A DNA stretch of 64,000 nucleotides from Pedobacter glucosidilyticus (GCF_002483235.1 NZ_DLHN01000022.1:62001-126000); one strand, 5' to 3'; counted from the stretch's first letter, positions 42,804 through 52,470 are shown. Program-made: numbers and translations. Notes: generated by a model not told the origin, from the letters alone.

Positions 42804-44345
42804 TTAACCTGCCCAGCTTTCGCGATCTAAACTTCTAAAATGTATAGCTTCTGCTAAATGCTCTATGCCAATATCATTGCTACCGGCCAGGTCTGCAATG
42901 GTTCTGGCTACTTTTAAAATTCTATCATAAGCCCGGGCAGATAAGCCTAACTTTTCCATCGCTTTTTTTAATAATTGCTGCCCAGCATCAGAAACTACAC
43001 AAATAGCTCTTACCATTTGCGGACTCATTTCTGCATTTGCATTAATACCTTGATGCTCTTTAAACCTTTCTGTTTGCATTAAACGGGCTTTAATCACCCT
43101 TTCTCTAATCAACTCGCTAGGTTCTGATTTTCTTTCTGATGCCAGTTCATCAAAATTTACTGGTGTAACTTCTACATGTAAATCTATACGGTCTAACAAA
43201 GGGCCACTTACTTTACTGAGATACTTTTGTACCACACCGGGCCCGCAAACGCATTCCTTTTCGGGATGGTTGTAATAACCACATGGGCAAGGGTTCATAG
43301 CAGCTATCAACATAAAACTAGATGGATAATCTACAGACATTCTGGCTCGGGCTACCGTAACACGCCTTTCTTCTAAAGGCTGGCGCATAACTTCTAAAAC
43401 GGTTCTTTTAAACTCTGGTAATTCATCCAAAAACAAAACACCATTGTGGGCTAAAGATATTTCACCTGGCTGAGGGTTGCTTCCACCGCCTACCAAAGCT
43501 ACATCTGAAACCGTATGGTGGGGCGAGCGGAATGGTCTTGTAGTAATTAAAGCATCAGAAGCTGAAAGCTTACCTGCTACCGAGTGTATTTTTGTAGTTT
43601 CTAAAGCTTCATACAAATTTAAAGGAGGTAAAATAGTTGGTAAACGTTTAGCTAACATGGTTTTACCTGCCCCTGGCGGACCAATCAGAATAGCATTATG
43701 CCCACCAGCAGCTGCAATTTCTAAAGATCTTTTGATATTTTCTTGTCCTCTTACATCGGCAAAATCGGCATCGTAATTATTAATAGCTTTAAAAAACTCG
43801 TCTCGGGTATCCACAACTGTTAAAGGTGGTTTTTTGCTATTCTTGAAGAAATCTACAATTTCTGAGAGATGGCTAACCCCATAAACTTCTAGTTTACTTA
43901 CGATTGCAGCTTCTCTAGCGTTTTGACTTGGTAAAATAAAACCTTTGATATTTTCTCTTTGAGCGTTTATAGCTATAGGTAAAGCCCCTTTTATAGGCTT
44001 TACTTGTCCATCTAAAGAAAGTTCGCCCATGATGAGGTAATTTTCTAAATCCTCTTCATCTATTTGACCAGAAGCGGCCAAAATACCTGTAGCTATGGTT
44101 AAATCGTAAGCAGAACCTTCTTTGCGAATATCGGCAGGTGCCATGTTGACCACAATTTTTTGGCGAGGCATACGAAAACCGCTATTTGTTAAAGCACTTT
44201 CTATTCTCAATAAGCTTTCTCTAACGGCATTATCTGGCAAACCTACAATTAAATAAGCGGCTTTACCTCCAGAAATGTTTACTTCTATGGTGATGGTTTG
44301 GGCTTCTACCCCATACACAGCACTCCCAAATGTTTTTACAGGCAT
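42804..44345 (-). CDS. YifB/ComM family magnesium chelatase-like AAA+ ATPase
   Basis: Protein of 513 residues: N-terminal ChlI-like region (FGSAVYGVEAQTITIEVNISGG), Walker A GPPGAGKTMLAKRLPTILP near residue 218, Walker B with LFLDELPEF, sensor motifs (LIAAMNPCPCGYY) and a C-terminal helical domain (LGLSARAYDRILKVARTIADL) . In other bacteria ComM promotes branch migration during natural transformation; in this clade the role is presumed related to recombination. The name YifB is used for the same family. Alone on the minus strand. Confidence 0.93.
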   Translation of the reverse strand: MPVKTFGSAVYGVEAQTITIEVNISGGKAAYLIVGLPDNAVRESLLRIESALTNSGFRMPRQKIVVNMAPADIRKEGSAYDLTIATGILAASGQIDEEDLENYLIMGELSLDGQVKPIKGALPIAINAQRENIKGFILPSQNAREAAIVSKLEVYGVSHLSEIVDFFKNSKKPPLTVVDTRDEFFKAINNYDADFADVRGQENIKRSLEIAAAGGHNAILIGPPGAGKTMLAKRLPTILPPLNLYEALETTKIHSVAGKLSASDALITTRPFRSPHHTVSDVALVGGGSNPQPGEISLAHNGVLFLDELPEFKRTVLEVMRQPLEERRVTVARARMSVDYPSSFMLIAAMNPCPCGYYNHPEKECVCGPGVVQKYLSKVSGPLLDRIDLHVEVTPVNFDELASERKSEPSELIRERVIKARLMQTERFKEHQGINANAEMSPQMVRAICVVSDAGQQLLKKAMEKLGLSARAYDRILKVARTIADLAGSNDIGIEHLAEAIHFRSLDRESWAG

Positions 44346-44831
44346 ACATAAAAATTTATCGGAAAATTATAATTTATTACTTAAAAATCATAGATAAAGA
44401 TATTTAAAATTAGTCTAGTCGAGTTTTAAAATAATAAAAGTTCAACATTTTTAAGAAATGGCAGCTAAATATGATTTTCAAAAAAAAATAAAAAACAATC
44501 CTTAATTAAAACTATTTTATTAATTTAGTTTCCAAGTACCATTGCAAAAATTCTAGTTTCTATTTTCTCTACTACAGCAACCTTATAGCAAGGTTATAGA
44601 AACCTTATAGCATGTGTTAAGTATATCTACGCTATATTCAAACATACCCTATACTTAACTTTATCTTAAACATATTATCGAGAAATATTAGATTAGCAGC
44701 AAACTAGCTTAAAGTACCATAAGCTCTTTATGTCACTTATAAATATCTTTACAAATTTTTATGCCATAATAAAATCATTATTAAACGGTTAAATGTTATA
44801 TTTCCGATGTGCTTAATATTTCTTCATTTTT
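44346..44831. other. AT-rich intergenic region between comM-like gene and DUF4175 gene
   Basis: Nothing coding was recognised; a 20-codon ATG frame near 44728 looks like chance. The notable element is AACCTTATAGCA at 44579-44590 and again at 44601-44612, with AAGGTTATAG between them in the opposite sense. Near 44797 TATATTTC is close to the TAnnTTTG -7 box and may be the promoter of the DUF4175 gene (27 bases before its ATG). Confidence 0.4.
44579..44612. repeat. Direct repeat with internal inverted copy
   Basis: Two copies of AACCTTATAGCA, 22 bases apart, with the reverse-complement piece AAGGTTATAG in between, giving overlapping hairpin potential. It lies 230 bp upstream of the DUF4175 gene and may be a binding site or chance AT-rich structure. 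Confidence 0.4.
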
Positions 44832-47800
44832 ATGGATTACGCTGACTTTTTAAAAAAGATAGACGATTTCATCAGGAAATATTACCTCAATAAAATTATT
44901 AGAGGCTTGATATGGCTTTGTGCTATATTTTTAGCCGTTTTTTTACTGGTTATTACGGCAGAATATTACAGCTATTTTAATCCACTTACCAAAACTATTC
45001 TTTTTTACCTGTTCCTTATCAGTCAGCTAACTTTAGCTTGGTTTTTAGTTGGTAAATACTTGTTAAAATATTTAAAGCTTGGTGCTTTTATTAATCATGA
45101 ACAGGCATCCATCATCATAGGGAATCATTTTCCTGATGTAAAAGACAAACTCCTCAATACCCTACAACTACAAAAAGTTTTAAGCACTAACCCAGAACAT
45201 GAAGCTTTAATTTTAGCCAGCATCAACCAAAGGGTACAACAATTACAACCTATTCCTTTTGTATCTGCTATAAAAATCAGTGAAAACAAGAAATATCTAC
45301 GTTATGCCATTCTTCCGGCTATGGTAATGCTGGTTTTGGCATTTACCACACCAGCTATCATTACCGATGGTACTACAAGAATTATCAAGCACAACCAACG
45401 CTTTATTAAGAAGGCTCCTTTCGGTTTCGAGATTTTAAACAAGAACTTATCTGGTGTGCAAGGCGAAGATTTTCAGCTTCAAATTAAGCTTAGCGGAACA
45501 GAAATACCTCAGGAAGTTTATATAGAAGATGGCTTTAACAGCTTTAAATTGACACAAAAAGATATTATCCACTTTAATCATACCTTTAAAAACTTACAAG
45601 AAGACATTAAGTTTAGATTTAAAGCAGGCGAATTTTATTCTGATACTTATACTTTAAAAATTAGTAAAAAACCAAGTATTACTGATATCAAGCTATCTTT
45701 AACTTATCCGGCTTACCTAAAAAAGCAAAACGAAGTTTTAGAAAACCCCGGAGATATGAGTTTGCCCGAAGGAACAGTTGTGAAATGGTTAATTGGTGCA
45801 GAAAACACTACTACGTTAAACTTCCTTTATTTAAAAAATAACATCAGGTTAACGCCTCATAAAGAAAACAAGTTTAGTTATCAACTTAAGCTTACAAAAA
45901 GCGCTTTATATAGCTTAAAACCACAGAATAATTGGGTTATACAAGATGCTTTAAATTATCATATCGAGGTTTTACCTGATGCTTTTCCTCAGATTGAGGC
46001 TACAGAAAAACCCGATTCGCTGAATAGCCAAGTATTATATTTTATTGGAAAAGCCAGTGATGATTATGGTTTAAACAACCTAAGTTTTCATTATAAAATT
46101 ACCGCTTCTAATGATAAAAGTAGGTTAGGAAAACAGTTTAAAGCACCTATAAAACTTCAAAAAGGAAGTTTAGAGAGTAGCTTCTTTTATTTCTGGCCTA
46201 TTAGTAATACAGGTATAAAGGCTGGTGAAGAAATTAGCTATTATTTTGAAGTTGCTGATAATGACGGTATAAACGGACCTAAAACCAGTAGAACAAGTTT
46301 AAAAACATACCGACTTTTAAGTAAAACTGAGCTGATAGAAAAAGTAGAAGAAGGCACCCAAAATGTTAAGCAAAAAATTTCTGACGCCATAAAACAGGCT
46401 CAGAAAATTCAGGATGAAGCTAAAAAGTTGAACCAAGATTTACTAAATAGTAAAGGAATAGATTATCAGCAACAAAAGCAAGCACAAGAATTACTTGATA
46501 AACAACAAAGGTTAGAAGAGTTGCTTAAAGAAATAAGTAAAGAAAATCAGAAGAATTTACTAGAGCGTAATCAGCTTGATAATAACAAAGAGCTTTTAGA
46601 AAAGCAAAAACAGATACAAAATCTTTTTGACAATGTATTGGATGAGAAAACTAAATCTTTATTAAAAGAAATTCAGAAAATGCTTGAAAAACAGCTTAAC
46701 GAAATTCCTAATCAGGAATTAAAGCAGTTACAAAGTGATGAAAAATCTCTAAAAAAAGAATTAGACCGTATTCTGGAATTATACAAACAACTAGAAGTTG
46801 AACAAAAAATAAATCAAGCTATTGATCAACTAGAAGAGCTTGCAAAAAAACAAAACGAAAATGTTAATAAACCCGATTTAAATCAGCAAAAAGACATTAA
46901 AAAAGATTTTAATGCGCTAAAAGAAGATTTAAAAGAAATAGCAGAAAAAAATCAGCTTCTAGAGCAGCCAGAAAATTTTGACCAACAAAAAGAACAACAA
47001 CAAGCTATTGAAAAGAAACTTCAGGAGGCAGAAGAACAGTTAACACAAAACCGTAAGCAAAAAGCTAACGAAGCGCAAAAAGAAGCCGCTTCCGAAATGC
47101 AGGAAATGGCTAATAAGCTTAAACAAATGCAAAATGAAGAAGAAACTGAAGAAAACCAAGTTGATGCGCAAGCTCTAAGACAAATTTTGCAAAACTTGCT
47201 GAAAACCTCTTTCGACCAAGAGAAATTGATGCTAGATATTAAGAATACCAATATCAACGACCCACGATTTAATGAAATTGGCCAAAAGCAAAGAAATATA
47301 AAAGATAATTTAAAACTTGTGGAGGATAGCTTGTATAGTTTAAGCAAAAGAGTACCACAAATATCTGCTACAGTTAATAAAGAAGTAACTCAAATTAACC
47401 AACAAATTGCAGACGCTTTACAAAACCTTACTGAGCGGAAAATAGCTGAGGTAAACAGAAACCAACAATATGCTTTAACGGCTATCAATAACTTATCTTT
47501 AATGTTGAGCGAAGCCTTGGAACAGCTACAAAATGCCATGAAAAATGCTAAATCTGGCGGTAAAGGGAAACCTAAACCAGGTATGTCTCAACTATCCAAG
47601 ATGCAGCAGGAGCTCAATAAAAATATGCAAAAAGCAAAAGAGCAAATGCAACAGCAAGGCATACCGCAAGGGCAAAAAGGCAATAAACAAATGAGCCAGC
47701 AGTTTTCTGAAATGGCACAGCAACAACAAATGATTAGGCAGGCTTTACAAGAGCTTAATCAGCAACTGAATAAAGACGGAAAAGGGAAATTAGGAAATCT

Positions 47801-48122
47801 GGAAAAAATCATGAAAGACATGGAACAAACAGAAACCGATCTCGTAAACAAACGTATTACACAAGAGGCTATAAATAGACAACAAGACATACAAACAAGA
47901 CTTTTAGAAGCAGAAAAAGCCGAAAGAGAAAGAGAGCAAGACACACAAAAGGAAAGTAAAGCCGGTAAACAATTTGCACCAAATTATAATTTAGTACTTA
48001 AAGAGTATGAAAAAATAAAAGAAAATGAAGCTGAAATGCTAAAAACTGTATCTCCAGCGTTAAATAATTTTTATAAATCAAAAATTAGTGATTACTTTAA
48101 AAAATTAAATAAGAGGAAATAA
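44832..48122 (+). CDS. Large DUF4175 membrane and coiled-coil protein
   Basis: Protein of 1096 residues. Two or three membrane helices at about 20-75 and one at about 155-175, then beta-rich Ig-like segments (about 190-480; LTYPAYLKKQNEV, YFEVADNDG), and from about 500 to 1040 an unusually long Gln/Lys/Glu-rich coiled coil. DUF4175 proteins of this size are widely conserved in Bacteroidota beside ybeY and mnmG; function unknown. Low-complexity Q/K runs (about 660-760 and 900-960) make homology searches noisy. Probably cotranscribed with the next two genes (gaps of 2 and 28 bp). Confidence 0.85.
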   Translation: MDYADFLKKIDDFIRKYYLNKIIRGLIWLCAIFLAVFLLVITAEYYSYFNPLTKTILFYLFLISQLTLAWFLVGKYLLKYLKLGAFINHEQASIIIGNHFPDVKDKLLNTLQLQKVLSTNPEHEALILASINQRVQQLQPIPFVSAIKISENKKYLRYAILPAMVMLVLAFTTPAIITDGTTRIIKHNQRFIKKAPFGFEILNKNLSGVQGEDFQLQIKLSGTEIPQEVYIEDGFNSFKLTQKDIIHFNHTFKNLQEDIKFRFKAGEFYSDTYTLKISKKPSITDIKLSLTYPAYLKKQNEVLENPGDMSLPEGTVVKWLIGAENTTTLNFLYLKNNIRLTPHKENKFSYQLKLTKSALYSLKPQNNWVIQDALNYHIEVLPDAFPQIEATEKPDSLNSQVLYFIGKASDDYGLNNLSFHYKITASNDKSRLGKQFKAPIKLQKGSLESSFFYFWPISNTGIKAGEEISYYFEVADNDGINGPKTSRTSLKTYRLLSKTELIEKVEEGTQNVKQKISDAIKQAQKIQDEAKKLNQDLLNSKGIDYQQQKQAQELLDKQQRLEELLKEISKENQKNLLERNQLDNNKELLEKQKQIQNLFDNVLDEKTKSLLKEIQKMLEKQLNEIPNQELKQLQSDEKSLKKELDRILELYKQLEVEQKINQAIDQLEELAKKQNENVNKPDLNQQKDIKKDFNALKEDLKEIAEKNQLLEQPENFDQQKEQQQAIEKKLQEAEEQLTQNRKQKANEAQKEAASEMQEMANKLKQMQNEEETEENQVDAQALRQILQNLLKTSFDQEKLMLDIKNTNINDPRFNEIGQKQRNIKDNLKLVEDSLYSLSKRVPQISATVNKEVTQINQQIADALQNLTERKIAEVNRNQQYALTAINNLSLMLSEALEQLQNAMKNAKSGGKGKPKPGMSQLSKMQQELNKNMQKAKEQMQQQGIPQGQKGNKQMSQQFSEMAQQQQMIRQALQELNQQLNKDGKGKLGNLEKIMKDMEQTETDLVNKRITQEAINRQQDIQTRLLEAEKAEREREQDTQKESKAGKQFAPNYNLVLKEYEKIKENEAEMLKTVSPALNNFYKSKISDYFKKLNKRK

Positions 48123-48124
48123 TC

Positions 48125-48553
48125 ATGAGTAATCTTTCAGGGATAATGGATAAAGGACTCTATTCTCTTCAACTTCCGTCAAATGAGAATAGTGTAGCAG
48201 TAGTTGAAAATTTTGTTGATGATCTTGTATCTACTTTAAATATAGGGGATGATGTTTACGCCAATTTGATGACTTGTCTTAATGAAGCGGTTACAAACGC
48301 CATTTTTCATGGTAATAAGCAAAATCCAAATAAATTGGTTTACTTAAATCTTGAAATTATCAATCAGAAAAGATTGGTTTTTACCATAGCAGACCAAGGC
48401 GAAGGTTTTAATTTTAATAACCTGCCAGACCCAACAGCACCAGAAAATTTAGAAAATTTAAGCGGTAGAGGTGTTTTTATCATGAAGCAGCTGGCAGACC
48501 AATGTATTTTTAATACAAAAGGCAACGAAGTAGAGCTACATTTTAAGTTCTAA
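48125..48553 (+). CDS. RsbW-like ATP-binding protein (HATPase_c_2)
   Basis: Protein of 142 residues with a GHKL ATPase fold like anti-sigma/serine kinases of the RsbW-SpoIIAB type. N box NEAVTNAIFHGN, G1 box DQGEGFN, G2 box GRGVFIMKQL; all ATP-binding motifs are intact. No RsbV or PP2C partner is next to it. In Bacteroidota genomes this gene commonly lies between DUF4175 and ybeY genes. It starts 2 bp after the DUF4175 gene stop. Confidence 0.9.
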   Translation: MSNLSGIMDKGLYSLQLPSNENSVAVVENFVDDLVSTLNIGDDVYANLMTCLNEAVTNAIFHGNKQNPNKLVYLNLEIINQKRLVFTIADQGEGFNFNNLPDPTAPENLENLSGRGVFIMKQLADQCIFNTKGNEVELHFKF

Positions 48554-48581
48554 TCTTCATCTTTGCATAAACAAAGATTTA

Positions 48582-49022
48582 ATGAAAAAACTGCCCATAA
48601 ATTTTTTTGAAGAAGACATCGTCCATCATCTTAAACAGAAAAACGCAGTTAGAAGCTGGATAAATGCTACCATAGAAGAAGAGAAACATCAGTTACAAGA
48701 ACTCAATTTTATATTTTGTTCTGATAATTATTTGTTAAACATCAATAAGCAATACTTAAACCACGATACCTTTACAGATATCATCACCTTTGATCATAGT
48801 GAAGTAAAAGGAATTATTTATGGTGATATTTTTATCAGTATTGACAGAGTTAAAGAAAATGCCAAAACTTTTAAGGTTGCTGTAAGCGATGAATTACACC
48901 GTATTATCATACACGGAACATTGCACCTTTTAGGTTACCCTGATAAGAAAAAAGAAGAAAAAGCTAAAATGACTGAGATGGAAGACTTTTATTTGGCTAA
49001 GAGAGAGTTTATAAAGGGTTAA
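48582..49022 (+). CDS. ybeY: Endoribonuclease YbeY (rRNA maturation)
   Basis: Zinc-dependent RNase that completes 16S rRNA 3' ends and supports ribosome quality control. The 146-residue protein has the signature HGTLHLLGYPD: His111 and His115, with Asp121 where many bacteria have His (YDH); this variant is common in Bacteroidota. The region DIITFDHSEVKGIIYGDIFISIDRV is typical. Start 28 bp after the RsbW-like gene. Confidence 0.94.
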   Translation: MKKLPINFFEEDIVHHLKQKNAVRSWINATIEEEKHQLQELNFIFCSDNYLLNINKQYLNHDTFTDIITFDHSEVKGIIYGDIFISIDRVKENAKTFKVAVSDELHRIIIHGTLHLLGYPDKKKEEKAKMTEMEDFYLAKREFIKG

Positions 49023-49041
49023 ACCCAAAAGCTTAACCCTT
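49014..49041. terminator. Possible bidirectional terminator at the ybeY/pirin junction
   Basis: Stem AAGGGTTAA / TTAACCCTT around a 10-base loop, overlapping the ybeY stop codon and 9 bp past the pirin stop. No long T-run follows on either strand, so the call is modest. Confidence 0.45.
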
Positions 49042-49049
49042 AATCATCA

Positions 49050-49763
49050 TTAAGCCATTGGCACTTCTATCACCAAAAGCTTAGTGTCTACATGAGCTTT
49101 TACAGCTACTGATGTTGTATCATAAATACCAATAGCGTCTCTGTTATCTAAAACCTGCTCTGCTACACCTAATTTGCCTTGTAATACAAAAATATATACG
49201 CCGGTATTATCTCCATTCAATTTATATTCAAGCTCTTTAGCGGCATCCAAATTAGCTAAAGAGAACCAAGCATCTTGGTTAATCCAAACAGCTTGCTCGT
49301 TTTCTTGATTAGGAGAAACAACTGTTAAAAACTGGTTATGCTTATCTGCTTCGTTAAAAGATTTTTGATCATACCTAGGTTGAATATTATATTCTTTAGG
49401 AAAAACCCAAATCTGTAAAAATTTTACCGCCTCTGTTTTACTTCCATTAAATTCTGCATGCCTGATACCTGTTCCGGCACTCATAATTTGTACGTCGCCA
49501 GTTTTAATTACAGCATCATTACCCATACTATCCTGATGATTTAAAGAACCAAAAAGTGGAATACTTACAATTTCCATGTTTTCATGGCCATGCATACCAA
49601 ATCCCATCCCAGGCTCTACATAATCATCATTTAAAACCCTTAATAAGCCAAAACTCATTTTATTTGGGTCTTGATAATCGCCAAAACTAAAAGAATGATA
49701 GCTTTTTAACCAGCTAATTTGTTTCGCTCCTCTATCAGAAGCTTTGTGTATAATCGTTTTCAT
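49050..49763 (-). CDS. Pirin-family protein (bicupin)
   Basis: Bicupin of 237 residues: N-terminal cupin with metal ligands in GFGMHGHENMEIVSIPLFGSLNHQD, and MSAGTGIRHAEFNGS, then a C-terminal cupin ending in HVDTKLLVIEVPMA. Pirins include quercetin 2,3-dioxygenases and redox regulators; which it is cannot be told. Bacterial members often lack a known partner. Divergent from the NAD(P)-binding gene at 49880. Confidence 0.9.
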   Translation of the reverse strand: MKTIIHKASDRGAKQISWLKSYHSFSFGDYQDPNKMSFGLLRVLNDDYVEPGMGFGMHGHENMEIVSIPLFGSLNHQDSMGNDAVIKTGDVQIMSAGTGIRHAEFNGSKTEAVKFLQIWVFPKEYNIQPRYDQKSFNEADKHNQFLTVVSPNQENEQAVWINQDAWFSLANLDAAKELEYKLNGDNTGVYIFVLQGKLGVAEQVLDNRDAIGIYDTTSVAVKAHVDTKLLVIEVPMA

Positions 49764-49879
49764 GATGAAATATTTTTAAATGTTACGTGTCTTTTTTATA
49801 TAAAATATTACATGTTTAAACATACAATATTTATTCCAAAGATACAAATGCGTACTTTTGCAGATTGATTTTAGATAAA

Positions 49880-50536
49880 ATGAGTAAAAAAGCAATTATC
49901 ATTGGTGCAAGCGGACTTATTGGCAGTGAATTACTGTCGGTATTACTGCATAGTAGTGCCTATACAGAAGTAATTGCGCTTGGAAGAAAACCCTTAAACA
50001 TCCAAAATCAAAAACTAAAAGAAATTATTACAGATTTTTCTAACCTTTCGGAGATAAAAGGCCAAATCAAGGCTGATGTTATTTTCTGTTGTATTGGAAC
50101 TACTAGAGCCAAAACGCCAGACTTAAATAGCTACAGAAAAATAGATCATGATATCCCTATTGAAATAGCGAAAATTGCTGTAGAAAATCAGGTTCAACAA
50201 TATCATCTGGTCTCAGCTTTGGGCGCTAACGCTCAATCTTCAAATTTTTATAGTAAAATTAAAGGCCAAACAGAGGATGATTTAAAAGTGCTAAACATCC
50301 CTGCTATACATATCTACCAACCATCCCTTTTGAGCGGAAATAGAAAAGAAAAACGAATGGCAGAGAAAATAGCTTTAGTATTGATGAAAGTTATAGACCC
50401 TCTACTAATAGGCTCTCTAAAAAAATATAGAAGTATTAAAACATCGGTTATTGCGTTAGCCATGTATCAACAATCATTAAAAGAGGATCAGGGAATTTTC
50501 ACCTATCCATCAGATATCATAAAAGAAATAGTGTGA
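49880..50536 (+). CDS. NAD(P)-binding Rossmann protein, TIP30/HTATIP2-like
   Basis: Atypical short-chain dehydrogenase-like protein of 218 residues. The ATG at 49880 is preferred over a TTG at 49865. GASGLIGSELL (about 8-18) binds the dinucleotide, FCCIGTTRAKT follows, and YHLVSALGANAQSSNFYSKIKGQTED has the Tyr-x-x-x-Lys pair (YSKIK). The catalytic chemistry is unknown. It ends with an overlapping stop at the GTG start of the ABC-F gene, so the two are coupled. Confidence 0.85.
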   Translation: MSKKAIIIGASGLIGSELLSVLLHSSAYTEVIALGRKPLNIQNQKLKEIITDFSNLSEIKGQIKADVIFCCIGTTRAKTPDLNSYRKIDHDIPIEIAKIAVENQVQQYHLVSALGANAQSSNFYSKIKGQTEDDLKVLNIPAIHIYQPSLLSGNRKEKRMAEKIALVLMKVIDPLLIGSLKKYRSIKTSVIALAMYQQSLKEDQGIFTYPSDIIKEIV

Positions 50537-52398
50537 GTATAGTATCAGCAGAACAATTAGGCCATGCCTTTAACGATTATTGGCTTTTCAGAAATTTAAC
50601 TTTTGGCATACAGCAAGGACAAAGAGTAGCTTTAGTAGGTATTAACGGAGCCGGAAAATCTACCCTATTGAAATTGCTCGCAGAAAGAATATTACCTAGC
50701 GAAGGAAAAGTTGTAAAAGCAAAGGATATCAGATTTGGTTATTTAGAACAAGATCCAAAATTTAGTGCCGATGCCAGTATTAGCGATTTTATTTTCAGTT
50801 TAGATAATAGGCAGCAACAAATTATTAGAGAGTACGAAGAACTTTTAGAAGAAGAAAATCCAGACTTAGATAAGATAAATGAACTTACAGAAGAGCTCAG
50901 TAATCTTGATGCCTGGGAATATGAACATCAAATCAAAACTATTCTGGGTCGACTAGGTATTCATGATTTACACCAAAAAATATCTAATCTTTCTGGTGGG
51001 CAAAAAAAGAGATTAAGTTTAGCTAAGCTATTGATAGATGAACCGGATGTTTATGTATTAGACGAGCCTACCAACCATTTGGATATTGATACCATTGAGT
51101 GGCTAGAGAGTTTTTTGAATACGGGTGGTAAAACTATTTTAATGGTTACCCACGACCGTTATTTTTTAGACAATGTTTGTAATGAAATTATAGAATTAGA
51201 TAAAGGACAAGTTTTTTCATACAAAGGTAAATACGCTTATTATTTAGAAAAAAAATCAGAAAAAGATGCTTCCGACCAAGCTACTTTAGCTAAGAACAGA
51301 AACCTCTTGAAAAAAGAGTTAGAATGGATGAGGAGGCAGCCACAAGCAAGGGCCACAAAATCTAAAGCAAGAATAGATGCTTTTTATGATTTAGAAGAGC
51401 GTTCTAAAGGTAATGGACCAAAAGAACAAGTTAAGTTAGAGGTTAAAGTAAGCAGACAAGGAAATCAGATTCTAGAGATAGCACATATTCGTAAGACATT
51501 TAATGAAGTTGCCATTATTGAAGATTTTTCTTACCCTTTTAAAAAGGGAGATAAAATTGGTTTAACAGGAAAGAATGGAACAGGAAAATCTACCTTCTTA
51601 AATTTAATTACTGGTGAATTAACAGCCGATGCAGGAAGCATAAAAAAAGGTGAAACCACTGTTTTTGGATATTACCATCAATCCGGATTAAGCTTTCAGC
51701 AAGATGAACGTGTTATTGATGTTGTAAAGAATATTGCTGAATATATAACCTTAGCCGATGGTAGCGTAATTACGGCTTCTCAGCTGCTTACGCTTTTCTT
51801 ATTCCCACCAAAAAAGCAACATGGTTTTGTAAGCTTATTAAGCGGCGGCGAAAAGAAAAGGTTACACTTAATGAAGGTCTTGATTAAGAATCCAAACTTT
51901 TTAATTCTGGATGAGCCAACTAATGATTTAGATATTGATACCTTAAACGTTTTAGAAGAGTTTTTAGAAAACTATCCGGGTGTTTTAATTTTAGTTTCAC
52001 ACGATAGATATTTAGTAGATAAATTAACCGAGCAGCTTTTTATCTTAGAAGGTAATGGCAAAATCAGAATATATAATGGCAATTATTCTTCTTATAGAGA
52101 AGAGCAAGAAATGCTTAAACAAATAGAAAAAGAGCAAGCCAAAAAACAACAAATTAAAATTGAAAGCCCTGCTCCTGTTAAAGAAAAAGCAAAACTTTCT
52201 TTTAAAGAGAAGCAAGAACTTGAAGCCTTAAATAAAGAGATAGAAACATTAGAACAAACTATCAAGAATTTAACAGATAGCTTAAATAACATTTCTAATC
52301 CTGATGAAATCATCCAAACTTCTCATTTAATAGAAAAGAAACAGGGCGAGTTAGATGAAAAATCTATGCGTTGGTTAGAATTATCTGAACTAGCATAA
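50533..52398 (+). CDS. uup: ABC-F ATPase, Uup-like
   Basis: Cytoplasmic dual-ATPase of 621 residues that starts with GTG at 50533, overlapping the upstream TGA. Two ABC domains: Walker A GINGAGKST and GKNGTGKST, signature LSGGQKKR and LSGGEKKR, Walker B LDEPTNHLDIDT and LDEPTNDLDIDT. The linker between domains is short and the C-terminal 90 residues form a Lys/Glu-rich coiled coil that fits the Uup group (DNA/ribosome-linked) rather than the antibiotic-resistance ABC-F. No membrane parts. Function in this organism is inferred. Confidence 0.93.
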   Translation: MSIVSAEQLGHAFNDYWLFRNLTFGIQQGQRVALVGINGAGKSTLLKLLAERILPSEGKVVKAKDIRFGYLEQDPKFSADASISDFIFSLDNRQQQIIREYEELLEEENPDLDKINELTEELSNLDAWEYEHQIKTILGRLGIHDLHQKISNLSGGQKKRLSLAKLLIDEPDVYVLDEPTNHLDIDTIEWLESFLNTGGKTILMVTHDRYFLDNVCNEIIELDKGQVFSYKGKYAYYLEKKSEKDASDQATLAKNRNLLKKELEWMRRQPQARATKSKARIDAFYDLEERSKGNGPKEQVKLEVKVSRQGNQILEIAHIRKTFNEVAIIEDFSYPFKKGDKIGLTGKNGTGKSTFLNLITGELTADAGSIKKGETTVFGYYHQSGLSFQQDERVIDVVKNIAEYITLADGSVITASQLLTLFLFPPKKQHGFVSLLSGGEKKRLHLMKVLIKNPNFLILDEPTNDLDIDTLNVLEEFLENYPGVLILVSHDRYLVDKLTEQLFILEGNGKIRIYNGNYSSYREEQEMLKQIEKEQAKKQQIKIESPAPVKEKAKLSFKEKQELEALNKEIETLEQTIKNLTDSLNNISNPDEIIQTSHLIEKKQGELDEKSMRWLELSELA

Positions 52399-52406
52399 CA
52401 AAAAAC

Positions 52407-52432
52407 CTTCATGTTCCACGTGGAACATGAAG
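52407..52432. promoter_or_regulatory. parS-type site 1: perfect 26-bp palindrome
   Basis: CTTCATGTTCCACGTGGAACATGAAG, written here as CTTCATGTTCCAC and its exact complement, is a perfect palindrome. Its central 16 bp, TGTTCCACGTGGAACA at 52412-52427, matches the ParB-binding parS consensus (TGTTNCACGTGAAACA) at nearly every position and is a known natural variant. It lies 8 bp past the uup stop. Confidence 0.85.
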
Positions 52433-52446
52433 ATAAAAAGAAGAAT

Positions 52447-52462
52447 TGTTTCACGTGAAACA
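52447..52462. promoter_or_regulatory. parS-type site 2: TGTTTCACGTGAAACA
   Basis: A perfect 16-bp palindrome, identical to a canonical parS sequence. It ends 8 bp before the mnmG ATG and 19 bp after site 1. Known: parS sequences are bound by ParB and cluster near the replication origin, often next to mnmG (gidA) and parAB. No parA or parB gene is seen in this window. Confidence 0.9.
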
Positions 52463-52470
52463 TTAAATAT

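Noticed and set aside
44728..44790. 20-codon ATG frame in the gap before the DUF4175 gene
   Set aside because: Too short, hydrophobic by AT-rich composition, no support.
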